A stretch of DNA of 64,000 nucleotides. It comes from Legionella moravica DSM 19234 (GTDB lineage Bacteria > Pseudomonadota > Gammaproteobacteria > Legionellales > Legionellaceae). The position numbers and the translations under genes are program-made. Positions within the stretch are counted from its first letter, which is position 1. Each line of letters begins with the position of its first letter. The notes under the pieces are model-generated. The model was given only the letters and a program-made list of their open reading frames with translations, was not told the DNA's origin and searched no databases. Shown here piece after piece: positions 21,167 to 30,984 of the stretch. The DNA lies in NCBI RefSeq assembly GCF_000423305.1, contig NZ_KE383999.1, positions 115,652 to 179,651 of the forward strand. The letters run 5' to 3'.

Positions 21167-21967
21167 ATGTTAGTCGATTCACATTGCCATTTAAATTTCA
21201 TTGATTTAGCGGATTTTAATAATAATCTCTCAGAAGTTATACAACGCGCAAAAGAAAATGGCGTTCAACATTTTCTAACGGTCTGTGTTGAGTTAAGCGA
21301 TTACCCTCAATTGGAAGCTATCGCCGCTGCGTATTCTAATATTAATATTTCAGTGGGGGTCCATCCTAATAGCGAAATGGATACTCCGGTAACAGCAACA
21401 CTTCTTTGTGATTTGGCGGCAAACCCGGCCTGCATCGCAATAGGAGAAACGGGGCTTGATTACTATCGAACTCTTACTGATGAAGCCCAGGAAATGCAGA
21501 GAGCGCGATTTAGAGAGCATATCAAAGCCGCATTAATTACCTCAAAACCCTTGATAATTCATACTCGTCAGGCAGCAGAAGATACCCTCTTATTAATGGC
21601 TGAAGAAAATGCACAAAACATTGGTGGAGTAATGCATTGCTTCGCTGAAGATCTGGATATTGCCAGAAGGGCTATAGACCTTAATTTTTACATTTCATTT
21701 TCTGGTATTGTTACTTTTAAAAACGCAGTAGCATTACAGGAAGTTGCAAAACAGATTCCATTAGACCGGATGCTTATTGAAACCGATTCTCCCTATTTAG
21801 CTCCAGTTCCTTTTCGAGGAAAGCAAAATCATCCAGCGCTGGTAAAACATGTTGCTGAAGCAATTGCAGAGCTAAGGGGAATAGATTACGAAACAATTGC
21901 ACGAATAACTACTGATAATTTCTATAGATGTTTTAAAATCAATGAACCATCGCCAAGATTTTATTGA
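21167..21967 (+). CDS. TatD-family metal-dependent hydrolase (YcfH-like)
   Basis: A 266-residue TIM-barrel hydrolase with DSHCHLNF, GETGLDYYR, IIHTRQAAEDT, MHCFAED and LIETDSPYLAP, which supply the metal ligands. The holB-pilZ-tatD order shows it is the YcfH-type paralogue; members act as 3'-5' DNases or D-aminoacyl-tRNA deacylases. Last gene of the 12220-21967 run. Confidence 0.93.
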   Translation: MLVDSHCHLNFIDLADFNNNLSEVIQRAKENGVQHFLTVCVELSDYPQLEAIAAAYSNINISVGVHPNSEMDTPVTATLLCDLAANPACIAIGETGLDYYRTLTDEAQEMQRARFREHIKAALITSKPLIIHTRQAAEDTLLLMAEENAQNIGGVMHCFAEDLDIARRAIDLNFYISFSGIVTFKNAVALQEVAKQIPLDRMLIETDSPYLAPVPFRGKQNHPALVKHVAEAIAELRGIDYETIARITTDNFYRCFKINEPSPRFY

Positions 21968-22444
21968 AAATTGACTCTGTGCATAACGAAAAGCGGTCTT
22001 GCCCGCCCTTCCAATTAGCCTTAAATTTTTGTTGACGAAATGCTAAATCTTTAATTCGAAATGTTATCGAAATCTCGCTAAAAGTCCTTCTCCCTCAGGG
22101 AGAATGTGTCGACGGCGGATGAGGGGATCTTAAAACGATTAAAATTATCTATTAAAATATTTAGTCCAACCAAAAAAGCTCGAGTAGGTTGGGCCTCGGC
22201 GCAACCTACTTTAGCTCTAGTTGATTTTTGTGAGGATCGTTCAAGAACAAGTCGCTGCAAATAGTCTGCGAAGTTGAATTGTAAACACACCCTGGTTTAT
22301 TGATTTATAAGGAACAATGCTGTTCTGGTAGAAATTCACTGCTTGGACTAAAAACCCAACAAATAGAAGGTAAGTTGTTCTTTTGGCGCAATATGTGATT
22401 TTTGTGGTAAAATACAGCCCACTCGATTCAATTGTGAGAATATA
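21968..22444. repeat. Intergenic region packed with degraded palindromic repeats
   Basis: This 477-bp gap has no gene. From left to right: AAAGCGGTCTTGCCCGC (about 21990-22006), also found inverted near 59125; a CCCTCAGGGAG palindrome (about 22092-22102); GTAGGTTGGGC...GCGCAACCTAC (about 22184-22209), a widespread bacterial repeat; and a decayed family-A right half ending TTGAATTGTAAACACACCCT (about 22240-22291). The final 100 bp should hold the promoter of the next gene (a TTGGCG at 22383 and TAAAAT at 22408 with long spacing). Confidence 0.6.
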
Positions 22445-23926
22445 ATGCAAGAATGGTTGGTGTCATTTTTTCAAAATATTGAAGGATCAACTTTAACTCT
22501 AAATGGAAAAACGTATAAGCGATCTGACTGTATTCGAATAGGTGGAGGCGCTGAAAAGCAAGTATGTCAGTTTAAAGGCGAATCTTTTTGTTTTTTTATA
22601 CCGAACAGATATCAAAGTGAACAACAATGGGTTCATAAAATTAATCTTGAAAAATTAATTCTCGATGAAATAAGCCAGCTAGGATTAAAAACACAGCAAT
22701 TTGAAGTGGTTGATATCGAAATTGCTGTTCCTGGCTCACCGACTCGTTCCATTAAAGGACTTTTGACCCAGGATTTTGAGAGCCTTTGTCAGCATGAAAA
22801 TATCGTTATTCATGATTGTAAAGGGGACAAAAGAGTTATAGGAACTGCTCCTGATTTTCACAGCATGAGAGAACAATTCAAAAATAAAGAGTTTGTTCAA
22901 AAAATGTTTAAACAACTCATCAAAGAATATGCTGTTGCCTACACTTTTTCACTGCCTATAAACATATTACAATTAAATGATGACAGTCAGCACATTATTT
23001 TTGAACTGCCGAAAGACATTAGTGAGCCGCCTGTGGTTCGATATATGTTTTGGGATGTTGTTTCCGATGTGAAGTCACTGCCATTCGAATTTATGGTTCC
23101 AACTTTGAACCGTTTTAAAAGAGGGCCAGACGAATTTAATCGCACCAATAATGATGTTGCTGCGTTACTTTATCTCTCCAATACCGTGGCATGCTCTATA
23201 TGGGATATGCACGACCACAAAAAGCACAATCTTTTAGATATAGGTGATCAATTTGATTTTGTTGATGAATTGCAATCGGATATACTCAAGGCTATCAATA
23301 ACGATGTATTTCTCAAGGATGCTCTAGAGCATGCTCAATCATTGGCGATTCCCTATTTTAATAAGCTCTTTGATGAGTTAAGGACTGAACCTAAAGAATT
23401 TAATGCGGACGAGTTTAAAGTACTCATGCTAATGGCCATTTCATCAGGCCATATGGAGGTAATCGAACAAGTTTATCGATTACGACCGCAGTATATTGCT
23501 CTATCAGAAAAGTGTATTGATTCACTACTCATTGCATCAAGAGAATATGGTAATCTAGAAGTTATTGAATTTATAACCAGCACCTTGGGCAAAGAAAAGA
23601 ATAATTTTGAAAAGGAAAGAAAATTACAAATTCAGGAGCAAGAAAATCGAGTTAAAAGTGAAGAATTAAAGAACCATTTTTTACAGAAATACACCAAGCA
23701 GTTGATTTCCGATAAGCGATCATGGTGTGGCTTATACTCGTTTTTTGCAACAAGCCATGTTAGAAATGAAATGGATTTAACTGAATTGGTCAAGCATGCT
23801 CAAGGTTTATCTAGACAAGGAACGGGTAAGCGAAGTCAATTAGTGATGAAGGAATTGGGATGGTTAGATGCTGACAACAATATCATTGGAGAGTTGAGTA
23901 CCATTATGATCCAACCAACTCGCTGA
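22445..23926 (+). CDS. Unrecognised Legionella-type protein, possible kinase-like N-part and ankyrin-like repeats
   Basis: I do not recognise this 493-residue soluble protein as a known family. Residues 31-41 read RIGGGAEKQVC, a Gly-rich loop followed by Lys that recalls a kinase N-lobe, but I cannot find a clear HRD or DFG. Residues about 325-378 look like two ankyrin-type helical repeats (VLMLMAISSGHMEVIEQV and LLIASREYGNLEVIEFI). A charged coiled-coil segment follows (about 382-412). It is monocistronic, flanked by repeats and an MFS gene. These traits fit a candidate Dot/Icm effector, but that is inference. Confidence 0.7.
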   Translation: MQEWLVSFFQNIEGSTLTLNGKTYKRSDCIRIGGGAEKQVCQFKGESFCFFIPNRYQSEQQWVHKINLEKLILDEISQLGLKTQQFEVVDIEIAVPGSPTRSIKGLLTQDFESLCQHENIVIHDCKGDKRVIGTAPDFHSMREQFKNKEFVQKMFKQLIKEYAVAYTFSLPINILQLNDDSQHIIFELPKDISEPPVVRYMFWDVVSDVKSLPFEFMVPTLNRFKRGPDEFNRTNNDVAALLYLSNTVACSIWDMHDHKKHNLLDIGDQFDFVDELQSDILKAINNDVFLKDALEHAQSLAIPYFNKLFDELRTEPKEFNADEFKVLMLMAISSGHMEVIEQVYRLRPQYIALSEKCIDSLLIASREYGNLEVIEFITSTLGKEKNNFEKERKLQIQEQENRVKSEELKNHFLQKYTKQLISDKRSWCGLYSFFATSHVRNEMDLTELVKHAQGLSRQGTGKRSQLVMKELGWLDADNNIIGELSTIMIQPTR

Positions 23927-23986
23927 ATAGTTAAATTAAAATGCAGGAACCTAGCCCCTGTTCGATTCGCTTTATATATAGTCGGC

Positions 23987-25159
23987 TTAGTTTTTATAAA
24001 GCAAGCTAAAAATGAAACACACACATCCCAAAGTAATCATGCTGAGTGGAAGAATGTAATCATTGGTAGTTAGTACAATGCCAATTACGCCAGCAATCAA
24101 CGCTGCTGTGCTCATGCGCATCGTATTGATCACCGCAGTTGCTGATGCGGCCAGTTCGTTAAAATCTTTCAGTGCCAGAGATAGAGCTGGTGGATTGGTT
24201 ATGGTCACTCCCAGGGTGACTAATAATAAAGGAAGCAGGCATCTTAAGCTAAACCCTATGGATAAATAGAGGATGAGTGAAATGGACGCTCCAAAAATGA
24301 TCATAAGACTACCAAAACACATATTCCATTTTGTGGAAAAATAGTCTCTGAGGCGTATACCAATGTAGTTCCCCAGGATCATTGTGAATCCATTGAAAGC
24401 AAAGATATATGCAAACGTTGTCGGAGAGTAGTGAAGTTGGTCAATGATTAAGTAAGTAATATTGACGATTAGGATCATGATGTTAGTGAATGAAGCCGTA
24501 AGTATAGTCATCCCTAGAAGCAGTTGTTTGTTTTTAATAATATGCATGTACTGTTTTAGTGACTTTAAAAATGAAAATGTTGATTTATGCCTGCTCCATG
24601 AAGGGGATTCTTTTAAAAGCGGTTTGGCCAGAAACAGCAGGATGCAACCAACTATTCCCATAGATATAAAAGTAGCTTTCCAACCCAAATAAAGAAAAAC
24701 TAATGCGCCAATCATAGGAGCAAAAATTGGAGAAATGGATACAATCATTGAGATATGTGAAATGATATTGGCACGTTCTTTGGTCATCTCATAATCTCGG
24801 GTTGAAGATAGGGCGATGACTCCGGAACAGCAGATAAAGAAACTTTGCAACGCTCTGCCTGCAATTAACATATAGATTGAATTGGATTCAATGCAGATCA
24901 AGGTAGCAACCAAAAATAGCGACAGACTGATAGTAAGCGATCTCAACCGGCCAAAATGATCAATCAAAGGTCCCCAAACGAGCTGCGCTAATCCATTCAC
25001 AAAGAGGTATACGCTTAGAGTCAGTTGTCCTAATTCATGGGTAGTATGAAAATAATTGATAATGGTTGGTAATGCAGGTTGATATAAATCAAAGGTTATT
25101 AATGAAAAACCTGAAAGACAAGCAATATAAAAAAATGGGGTTTTTGTCACGAGCTTCAT
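23987..25159 (-). CDS. MFS transporter, Bcr/CflA drug-efflux type
   Basis: A 390-residue inner-membrane protein with 12 predicted TM segments. The N-terminal pattern (ACLSGFSLITFDLYQPALPT, then GQLTLSVYLFVNGLAQLVWGPLIDHFGRLRSL) is typical of Bcr/CflA multidrug-efflux proteins, with motif A after TM2. A second member of this group lies at 28624-29886. It is convergent with the gene at 22445 and divergent from anmK. Confidence 0.88.
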   Translation of the reverse strand: MKLVTKTPFFYIACLSGFSLITFDLYQPALPTIINYFHTTHELGQLTLSVYLFVNGLAQLVWGPLIDHFGRLRSLTISLSLFLVATLICIESNSIYMLIAGRALQSFFICCSGVIALSSTRDYEMTKERANIISHISMIVSISPIFAPMIGALVFLYLGWKATFISMGIVGCILLFLAKPLLKESPSWSRHKSTFSFLKSLKQYMHIIKNKQLLLGMTILTASFTNIMILIVNITYLIIDQLHYSPTTFAYIFAFNGFTMILGNYIGIRLRDYFSTKWNMCFGSLMIIFGASISLILYLSIGFSLRCLLPLLLVTLGVTITNPPALSLALKDFNELAASATAVINTMRMSTAALIAGVIGIVLTTNDYILPLSMITLGCVCFIFSLLYKN

Positions 25160-25285
25160 ATCCTTGATATTAAATCCAGTTATCCTAACGATAATACCTG
25201 TAATGCAATTAATTCTATGAGAACTTTGTCAGTTATCTTCGTATTTAGTACTATATGCTAACTATATCATTAACAAAGGTATTCC

Positions 25286-26380
25286 ATGAGTTTATATATC
25301 GGTTTAATGTCTGGCACCAGCATGGACGGTATAGATGCCGCTTTGGTTGACCTGCCTTCTAATAAACTAGAGTGTGGAATTACCAAAAAATACAGTGACG
25401 ATTTAAAGAAGCGGATTGATGAACTGGTGAATGGCAACTCACTAAGTCTTGCCTCAATCTGTCAAGTCAATACATTAATTGGCAGAGAGTTCGCTCTCGC
25501 TGTAAAGGAACTGTTACAAGAGGCTAAAGTGTCTCCAACAGAGATCATGGCAATTGGAAGTCATGGACAAACAGTGTGTCATGACAGTTCTTGTGCCATT
25601 CCTTATACCTTGCAGTTAGGATGTGGGCATACTATTTCTTCATTAACTGGAATAACGGTAGTCGCTGATTTTCGCACAAGAGACCTGGTTAATGGTGGGC
25701 AAGGAGCCCCATTTGCACCACTTTATCACCATGAATTATTTTCTAAATCTGATTCTGAAATCGCATTGGTCAATATTGGTGGTATTTCCAATGTGACCCT
25801 TATTAAGCCTGATTATCCAACTCGTGGTTGGGATGTGGGACCTGGAAACTGTTTGATGGATGCATGGATTATGAGTCATATACAAAAAACCTACGACGCT
25901 GGAGGTTCCTGGGCAAAACAAGGAACAGTAATTGAGCCTTTATTGACGCAATTGCTGGAGGATCCATTTTTTTCTTTGCCCGCTCCCAAGAGTATTGGTA
26001 AGGAATATTTTTCCCTGGCCTGGTTAGAAAAGCACATGACTGAGCAATACAATCCCATAGACGTTCAAGCTACCTTACTGGCTCTGACTGCACGAACAAT
26101 CGCCAGCGCTATTAACAGCAATCAGGTCGCAATGAAACACGTTTATTTATGCGGTGGAGGCACTCATAATACTCATTTGCTCCACTCTCTGACCCGTTTA
26201 TTACCTGATATGAAGGTATGCAGTGTTGCTGAGGCCGGTGCCAGTCCTGATTATTTGGAAGCGATGATGTTTGCCTGGTTCGCTTCTCAAACCTTGAATA
26301 ATATCCCCGTCAATTTAACTGCAATAACTGGTGCGAAAGAGCTTGCAATATTGGGTGCAGTATACCCTATAATAAAATGA
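25286..26380 (+). CDS. anmK: Anhydro-N-acetylmuramic acid kinase
   Basis: Recycles 1,6-anhydroMurNAc to MurNAc-6-P during cell-wall turnover. The 364-residue protein begins LYIGLMSGTSMDGIDAALVD, the ATP-binding signature, and has IGSHGQTVCH, ALVNIGGISNVT, GWDVGPGN and the CGGGTHN motif. Length normal. Divergent from the Bcr-like MFS gene. Confidence 0.96.
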   Translation: MSLYIGLMSGTSMDGIDAALVDLPSNKLECGITKKYSDDLKKRIDELVNGNSLSLASICQVNTLIGREFALAVKELLQEAKVSPTEIMAIGSHGQTVCHDSSCAIPYTLQLGCGHTISSLTGITVVADFRTRDLVNGGQGAPFAPLYHHELFSKSDSEIALVNIGGISNVTLIKPDYPTRGWDVGPGNCLMDAWIMSHIQKTYDAGGSWAKQGTVIEPLLTQLLEDPFFSLPAPKSIGKEYFSLAWLEKHMTEQYNPIDVQATLLALTARTIASAINSNQVAMKHVYLCGGGTHNTHLLHSLTRLLPDMKVCSVAEAGASPDYLEAMMFAWFASQTLNNIPVNLTAITGAKELAILGAVYPIIK

Positions 26381-26410
26381 TATTGACAAACCAAATCGCC
26401 TTGCGTTTAA

Positions 26411-27733
26411 ATGGGCAATTCTCATCAGAGTGAATTTAAATTGAGCGCACATTACACCGTAAAAGCAAAAGATGGAGTGGGTGATAGTCTGGCAGCAGCG
26501 TACTTTATTTTTTTTCTCGCAGCTTCATTCTATTTGTATGAATTTATTCTTCAGGTTGCGCCAAGTGTCATGGCAGAATCCATGATGAAAACTTTTGGTG
26601 TGACCGGTCAGGGATTTGGTGTCATTTCAGCCTTTTATTTTTATGCTTATGCCCCATCTCAGTTACCTGCCGGTGTATTGTATGATCGCTATGGCCCCAG
26701 AAAATTAATGACATTTGCCATTATTTTATGCGCCATAGGCTCTGCATTTTTTGCTTCAACTGACAGTGTGTTCACTGCGTGCATCGGAAGATTTTTGATT
26801 GGTATAGGCTCTGCATTTTCTTTTATCGGTGTACTGGTGCTTATTTCACGCTGGTTTCCACCGTATTATTTCGCCATACTTGCAGGTATTGCTCAATTGA
26901 TGAGTTCAGTAGGTGCCATGTTTGGTGAAATGCCTCTTGCTGCATTAATTGATCATGTTGGATGGCGTAATGCAAGCTTCATTTTGTCAGCGGTGGGGTT
27001 TATCCTGGCTGGTTTTTTTTGGGCTTTTATTCGCGATTATCCTCATCAACAGAATCAGTCGATTCCTGAACATTATTTAAGGGATGAATGGAAGCGTCTG
27101 GTCGCTGTATGCAAGCATGCCCATACATGGATTACAGGTGGTTATGCTTTTGCCATCTGGACTCCTATAGCAGTTTTTGCTGCACTATGGGGTGTCCCTT
27201 ATTTACAGGAAAAATATCAAATTAGCGTGGTTGCTGCATCAGGGTTATGCAGTATGATCTGGATTGGAATCGGTATAGGAAGCCCCTTATTAGGTTGGCT
27301 GAGTGATCGCATTCAAAGCCGGCGTATCGCCTTGATTATTAGTGCTGTATTAGGATTGTTTGCAACGTTAACATTGCTTTACTATCCAGATCTGCCTTAT
27401 AGCTGTTCTTACCTTATTTTGTTTATTCTTGGTTTGGGTGCCGGGGGACAGACTGTAAGCTTCGCTGTCGTTAAAGAAAACAACCCCCCTGAGTTGGTTG
27501 GTACCGCATCAGGATTTAATAATTTATCTGTTTTAATTGGTGGAGCAATCTTTCAGCCTATGGTTGGTTATATTCTGCAGAACACTGGGTCCTGGCGATT
27601 GGTCAATGGGGTCCATGTATATGATATTTCCAGTTATCAAACGGCTTTATTAGTCATGCCACTGTGCTTTTTGGGAAGCTTGCTAATCTCTGCATTTTTG
27701 ATAAAAGAAACACATCCTGCTCACCGACATTAA
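26411..27733 (+). CDS. MFS transporter (Legionella Pht-like group)
   Basis: A 440-residue protein with 12 TM segments, preceded by a short polar N-tail. Motif A is recognisable (AGVLYDRYGPRKLM). The pattern FYLYEFILQVAPSVM followed by FGVTGQGFGVISAFYFYAYA recalls the Legionella Pht/phagosomal transporter-like MFS group that imports amino acids or nucleosides; the substrate cannot be read from sequence. It starts 30 nt after anmK and ends before a hairpin terminator. Confidence 0.85.
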   Translation: MGNSHQSEFKLSAHYTVKAKDGVGDSLAAAYFIFFLAASFYLYEFILQVAPSVMAESMMKTFGVTGQGFGVISAFYFYAYAPSQLPAGVLYDRYGPRKLMTFAIILCAIGSAFFASTDSVFTACIGRFLIGIGSAFSFIGVLVLISRWFPPYYFAILAGIAQLMSSVGAMFGEMPLAALIDHVGWRNASFILSAVGFILAGFFWAFIRDYPHQQNQSIPEHYLRDEWKRLVAVCKHAHTWITGGYAFAIWTPIAVFAALWGVPYLQEKYQISVVAASGLCSMIWIGIGIGSPLLGWLSDRIQSRRIALIISAVLGLFATLTLLYYPDLPYSCSYLILFILGLGAGGQTVSFAVVKENNPPELVGTASGFNNLSVLIGGAIFQPMVGYILQNTGSWRLVNGVHVYDISSYQTALLVMPLCFLGSLLISAFLIKETHPAHRH

Positions 27734-27792
27734 CTACATTCTAACGGGGCGGCATTGATTTTTTTTCAAGTTACTCCATTAGTGTTGCAAGA

Positions 27793-27817
27793 AATGCACC
27801 TCGTAAAGAGGTGCATT
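27793..27817 (+). terminator. Hairpin terminator after the MFS gene
   Basis: Ten-bp perfect stem AATGCACCTC / GAGGTGCATT with a 5-nt loop, between two convergent genes. The T-tract is weak, so it may work for both strands as a simple hairpin. Confidence 0.65.
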
Positions 27818-27849
27818 AATTAGATAACTCTTACGAGACATAATCAGAT

Positions 27850-28536
27850 TTATAACGAAAGTTCACTTTGTTCAGTGCTCTTTTCCCGTTGCTCCAGGTT
27901 GTTGCCCAAATCATCATTTGTTCTAAAATTGGGTTGATAAAATCGATGTATATTCTTAATAAATGTGCTCTCTAGCGCGGTATTTTGACTTACTGGCCTA
28001 GTGGATTCAATACTGGAGATGTTATCCACAATTTTTGAGAGGGTAAGTATTATTGATGATGTTCCTGCGATAAGGATAGACACCCCCATATAAACACTTA
28101 ATGGCATTAGTGGTAATACGAAAGGAAGTATGGCCAAACCGCCAATAGCGGGTATAAGCCATGCAATTGAATAACAGACACTGAGTATAGTCTTATAAAC
28201 GAGTGTATCTGTCCACTCTTTAGAGTTGGCTTCAATTGCCTTTAAGGCGCTATCCAGGGATATGGTATTCTGGCTTAATTGAGAAATTATTGTATACAGC
28301 TTTTTGTAATGATCTAATACTTCTGATTGAGAAATGGAGTGCTTGCTATAAAATCGTTCAGAGTAAAAGTCCCTTATTTTTTGCAGGTCTTTTTTTGTGT
28401 TTATTAAAACATCATTATGACCCTCGGAAATTAGATCAGGGCATTCGCGTTGAGCTATTTGCCTTTCATCTTCAATTAAATTTTGAAATACTTCAAATTG
28501 TTTATCAATAGCTTGAAACTTGCTGCTTAATGTCAT
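27850..28536 (-). CDS. Unrecognised protein with two membrane segments and acidic tail
   Basis: I do not recognise this 228-residue protein. Residues 1-115 are charged and helical. Two hydrophobic segments follow at about 120-145 and 148-167 (SIAWLIPAIGGLAILPFVL, then MGVSILIAGTSSIILTL). The tail of about 60 residues ends EQREKSTEQSELSL, rich in Glu and Ser with a hydrophobic residue at the end, as in many Dot/Icm substrates. It has no signal peptide. Single gene, convergent with the Pht-like MFS gene. Confidence 0.7.
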   Translation of the reverse strand: MTLSSKFQAIDKQFEVFQNLIEDERQIAQRECPDLISEGHNDVLINTKKDLQKIRDFYSERFYSKHSISQSEVLDHYKKLYTIISQLSQNTISLDSALKAIEANSKEWTDTLVYKTILSVCYSIAWLIPAIGGLAILPFVLPLMPLSVYMGVSILIAGTSSIILTLSKIVDNISSIESTRPVSQNTALESTFIKNIHRFYQPNFRTNDDLGNNLEQREKSTEQSELSL

Positions 28537-28623
28537 AATGCATCCTTAGTGATTTAATCTTTTATTGGTATTCTATAGCGCTTGAATTGGGTATTCAAAT
28601 AACGGATTATAGGCTTTCTATGG

Positions 28624-29886
28624 TCATAATGCTGATGTATTTTCTAAAACAGATGATTTATTTTGCCGTATAAAGGTCAATGTAATGAATATCAAAAACA
28701 ACAATTCAACCAAATTACAATAAAGTCCGAAGTGAAGATTGTTATGATTTTGATAAAACAGGCTTGCAAGCTCAATACCGATTGCCCCAACAATCATCAC
28801 ACTTAAACTGATCAGGGCAGATGCGGTGCCTTTGCTTACTGAAGTGACAAACAAGCAGAACCGGTTTAACGGTGCGTTAATGACACTTAAGGCAAAAAAA
28901 TAAATTATTACACCTGGAATTAAATAGATGTAATTATTTCCATAGAAATAAGGTAATACAGCCATTAGAATAATTCCTGCGGTTAATATGACGCAACCCA
29001 AATAAATAATGCTTTTAAGTTCCATCTTGTAGGTCAGGCGGTGTAAAAACCAGTTTCCTAATATCGTTGCGCCAAAAATTGGCAGTTGCCATAATCCGTA
29101 CTGAATGACTGTTAATTTCGCCTCTGTGATCATAATTATTGGCGCGAGGGCAATCCAGGCAATGCAGGGAATGCCAACCAGGGCTATTGCCAAGGCACTG
29201 TAACAAAATGTCGCATTAGACAGCAATTCCCAATAGTTTTTAAATACAGTGGTCAATGAAAATGATGATCTTGGGATCTGGTGACCGTCTTTTTTGATTT
29301 GACCTATTGGTTCAGGCATGTATCGATACAACCCCCAAAGAGCCAAAATAGCACAGAGAGCGATCAATACAAAGATAACTCTCCATGAGGTGTAGTGAAT
29401 AATAATGGCACCTAATATTGGTCCTAACAGGGGTGCTAAAATCGCAGCATTAGCCATGATTGCTATTAAGCGAACTGCGTCCATTTCTTCGAACAGCTCT
29501 TGGATGGTTGCATAGCCAATAACGCCTATAAAGCACAATCCCATACCCTGGAAGAATCGAGCTGTCAGAAACTGATCCATGGAGTGTGAACAGGCAATCA
29601 GTAAGGTAAACACGAAGAACAAGCTTGCACCAAGTAACATCATGGGTCTTCTGCCATAGGCATCAGACACTGGGCCAAGGATTAGCTGGAGACTGGCTCC
29701 ACCAAGAATATATACAGTAAGTGAGGTTGCAACCATAGATTCAGGCGCATTAAATGAAGTCACTACATGAATCATCCCGGGCATGATCATGTCATTGGCT
29801 ATATACGTAAGAAATTCATACAAGACTAAAAAACAGGCAAAGGTAATGGCATGTCTGCGTGATATATTAATAATTGGTTCAGACAT
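28624..29886 (-). CDS. MFS transporter, Bcr/CflA drug-efflux type (second copy)
   Basis: A 420-residue, 12-TM protein of the Bcr/CflA group: TFACFLVLYEFLTYIANDMIMPGM, then LTVYILGGASLQLILGPVSDAYGRRPMML with motif A. The frame opens at a TTG 21 nt upstream, but the ATG at 29886 has an AAGG-type ribosome-binding site 8 nt before it. It differs clearly from the gene at 23987, so it is a paralogue rather than a recent duplicate. Confidence 0.87.
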   Translation of the reverse strand: MSEPIINISRRHAITFACFLVLYEFLTYIANDMIMPGMIHVVTSFNAPESMVATSLTVYILGGASLQLILGPVSDAYGRRPMMLLGASLFFVFTLLIACSHSMDQFLTARFFQGMGLCFIGVIGYATIQELFEEMDAVRLIAIMANAAILAPLLGPILGAIIIHYTSWRVIFVLIALCAILALWGLYRYMPEPIGQIKKDGHQIPRSSFSLTTVFKNYWELLSNATFCYSALAIALVGIPCIAWIALAPIIMITEAKLTVIQYGLWQLPIFGATILGNWFLHRLTYKMELKSIIYLGCVILTAGIILMAVLPYFYGNNYIYLIPGVIIYFFALSVINAPLNRFCLFVTSVSKGTASALISLSVMIVGAIGIELASLFYQNHNNLHFGLYCNLVELLFLIFITLTFIRQNKSSVLENTSAL

Positions 29887-29987
29887 AGCTTGTGCCTTAT
29901 GAATCAAATTTTATTGGACAGTAGTATAGTATATACCTGCTCTGCCCCGTTTTTCGATAGAAATATCAATCAATATGAAAAAAAAAA

Positions 29988-30758
29988 TCACATCATCTGG
30001 CGTAAAAATTCCTGCAAATGATGTTTTTCTTCTTGGTGGCTCAGATACGTTTTTAATCGAGTTATAGAATTTGAGTACTCATCATGATTGATGACTCCTC
30101 TGATCAGTTCAAAACGCAAATAAACGCAGTAGGTATTCAGGACATCAGTCTCACAATAATCTCTTATTTCTCTAATCTGACCTGCAGCATAGTGTTCCCA
30201 GACTTTTGATCCGCTCATTCCCATTTTACCCGGGAAACCGAGCAGGGTGGATATGTCATCTAGCGGTGCAAAGGCTTTATTTTGATATCCTGCAATAAGA
30301 TCCATCAGATCAATATGGCGATAATGGAATCTGCTTAAATAATTGTTCCATTTAAAGGATTGCTGATGTTCGCCCGTTTCCCAGTAGGTTGGGGCACTTA
30401 TACCGTGCAATAAAGAGCGATAGTGTAAAACTGGTAAATCAAAACCGCTGCCATTCCAACTGATCAGTGTTGGAGTGTGTTTATCAATGCCGGCAAAAAA
30501 ACGAGTAATTAATTCTTTTTCATCAGAATTCTCATCTCCGAGAGACCATACTTTAAGCTGAGAACCTTGGCTGAGTACTAATGAAATAGCGCAAATTTTT
30601 TGTAGGTAGTGAGGAAGAAAATCGTTCCCTGATTTTGCTCGGCGTAGCGAAAACATGGCTTGCGAGATTTCATTATCGGATAAACCATCCAGATCATATA
30701 ATCTTCGACCTGCATCGATGTCGGGTATGGTTTCAATATCAAATACGAGTACGCTCAT
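29988..30758 (-). CDS. Predicted 3'-5' exonuclease, PolB-like
   Basis: A 256-residue member of the predicted exonuclease family related to the proofreading domain of DNA polymerase B (DNA_pol_B_exo2). It starts with VFDIETIPDID (ExoI acids), has SWNGSGFDLPVLHYR (ExoII) and YCETDVLNTYCVYLRF (ExoIII). It is a stand-alone nuclease of unknown biological role, widespread in proteobacteria. Confidence 0.88.
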   Translation of the reverse strand: MSVLVFDIETIPDIDAGRRLYDLDGLSDNEISQAMFSLRRAKSGNDFLPHYLQKICAISLVLSQGSQLKVWSLGDENSDEKELITRFFAGIDKHTPTLISWNGSGFDLPVLHYRSLLHGISAPTYWETGEHQQSFKWNNYLSRFHYRHIDLMDLIAGYQNKAFAPLDDISTLLGFPGKMGMSGSKVWEHYAAGQIREIRDYCETDVLNTYCVYLRFELIRGVINHDEYSNSITRLKTYLSHQEEKHHLQEFLRQMM

Positions 30759-30984
30759 GATGCCATTAATGGGAGTTTATTCATTAAAATTGTATCATGG
30801 GGAGTAGGGTATTGCTATTGATTAGGAACACGGCGGTTTGGTGACAACTAATGTCTTTTGTAGGATATAACCAGGTTCTTCATGTTCTTGTTTCGACCTG
30901 GAAATGGCATGGATTGTGAAGATTAAATTTGCTACTATAGTTTCTTTAGGTACAACATACCTGGATTTTTAACTGATTAATATC

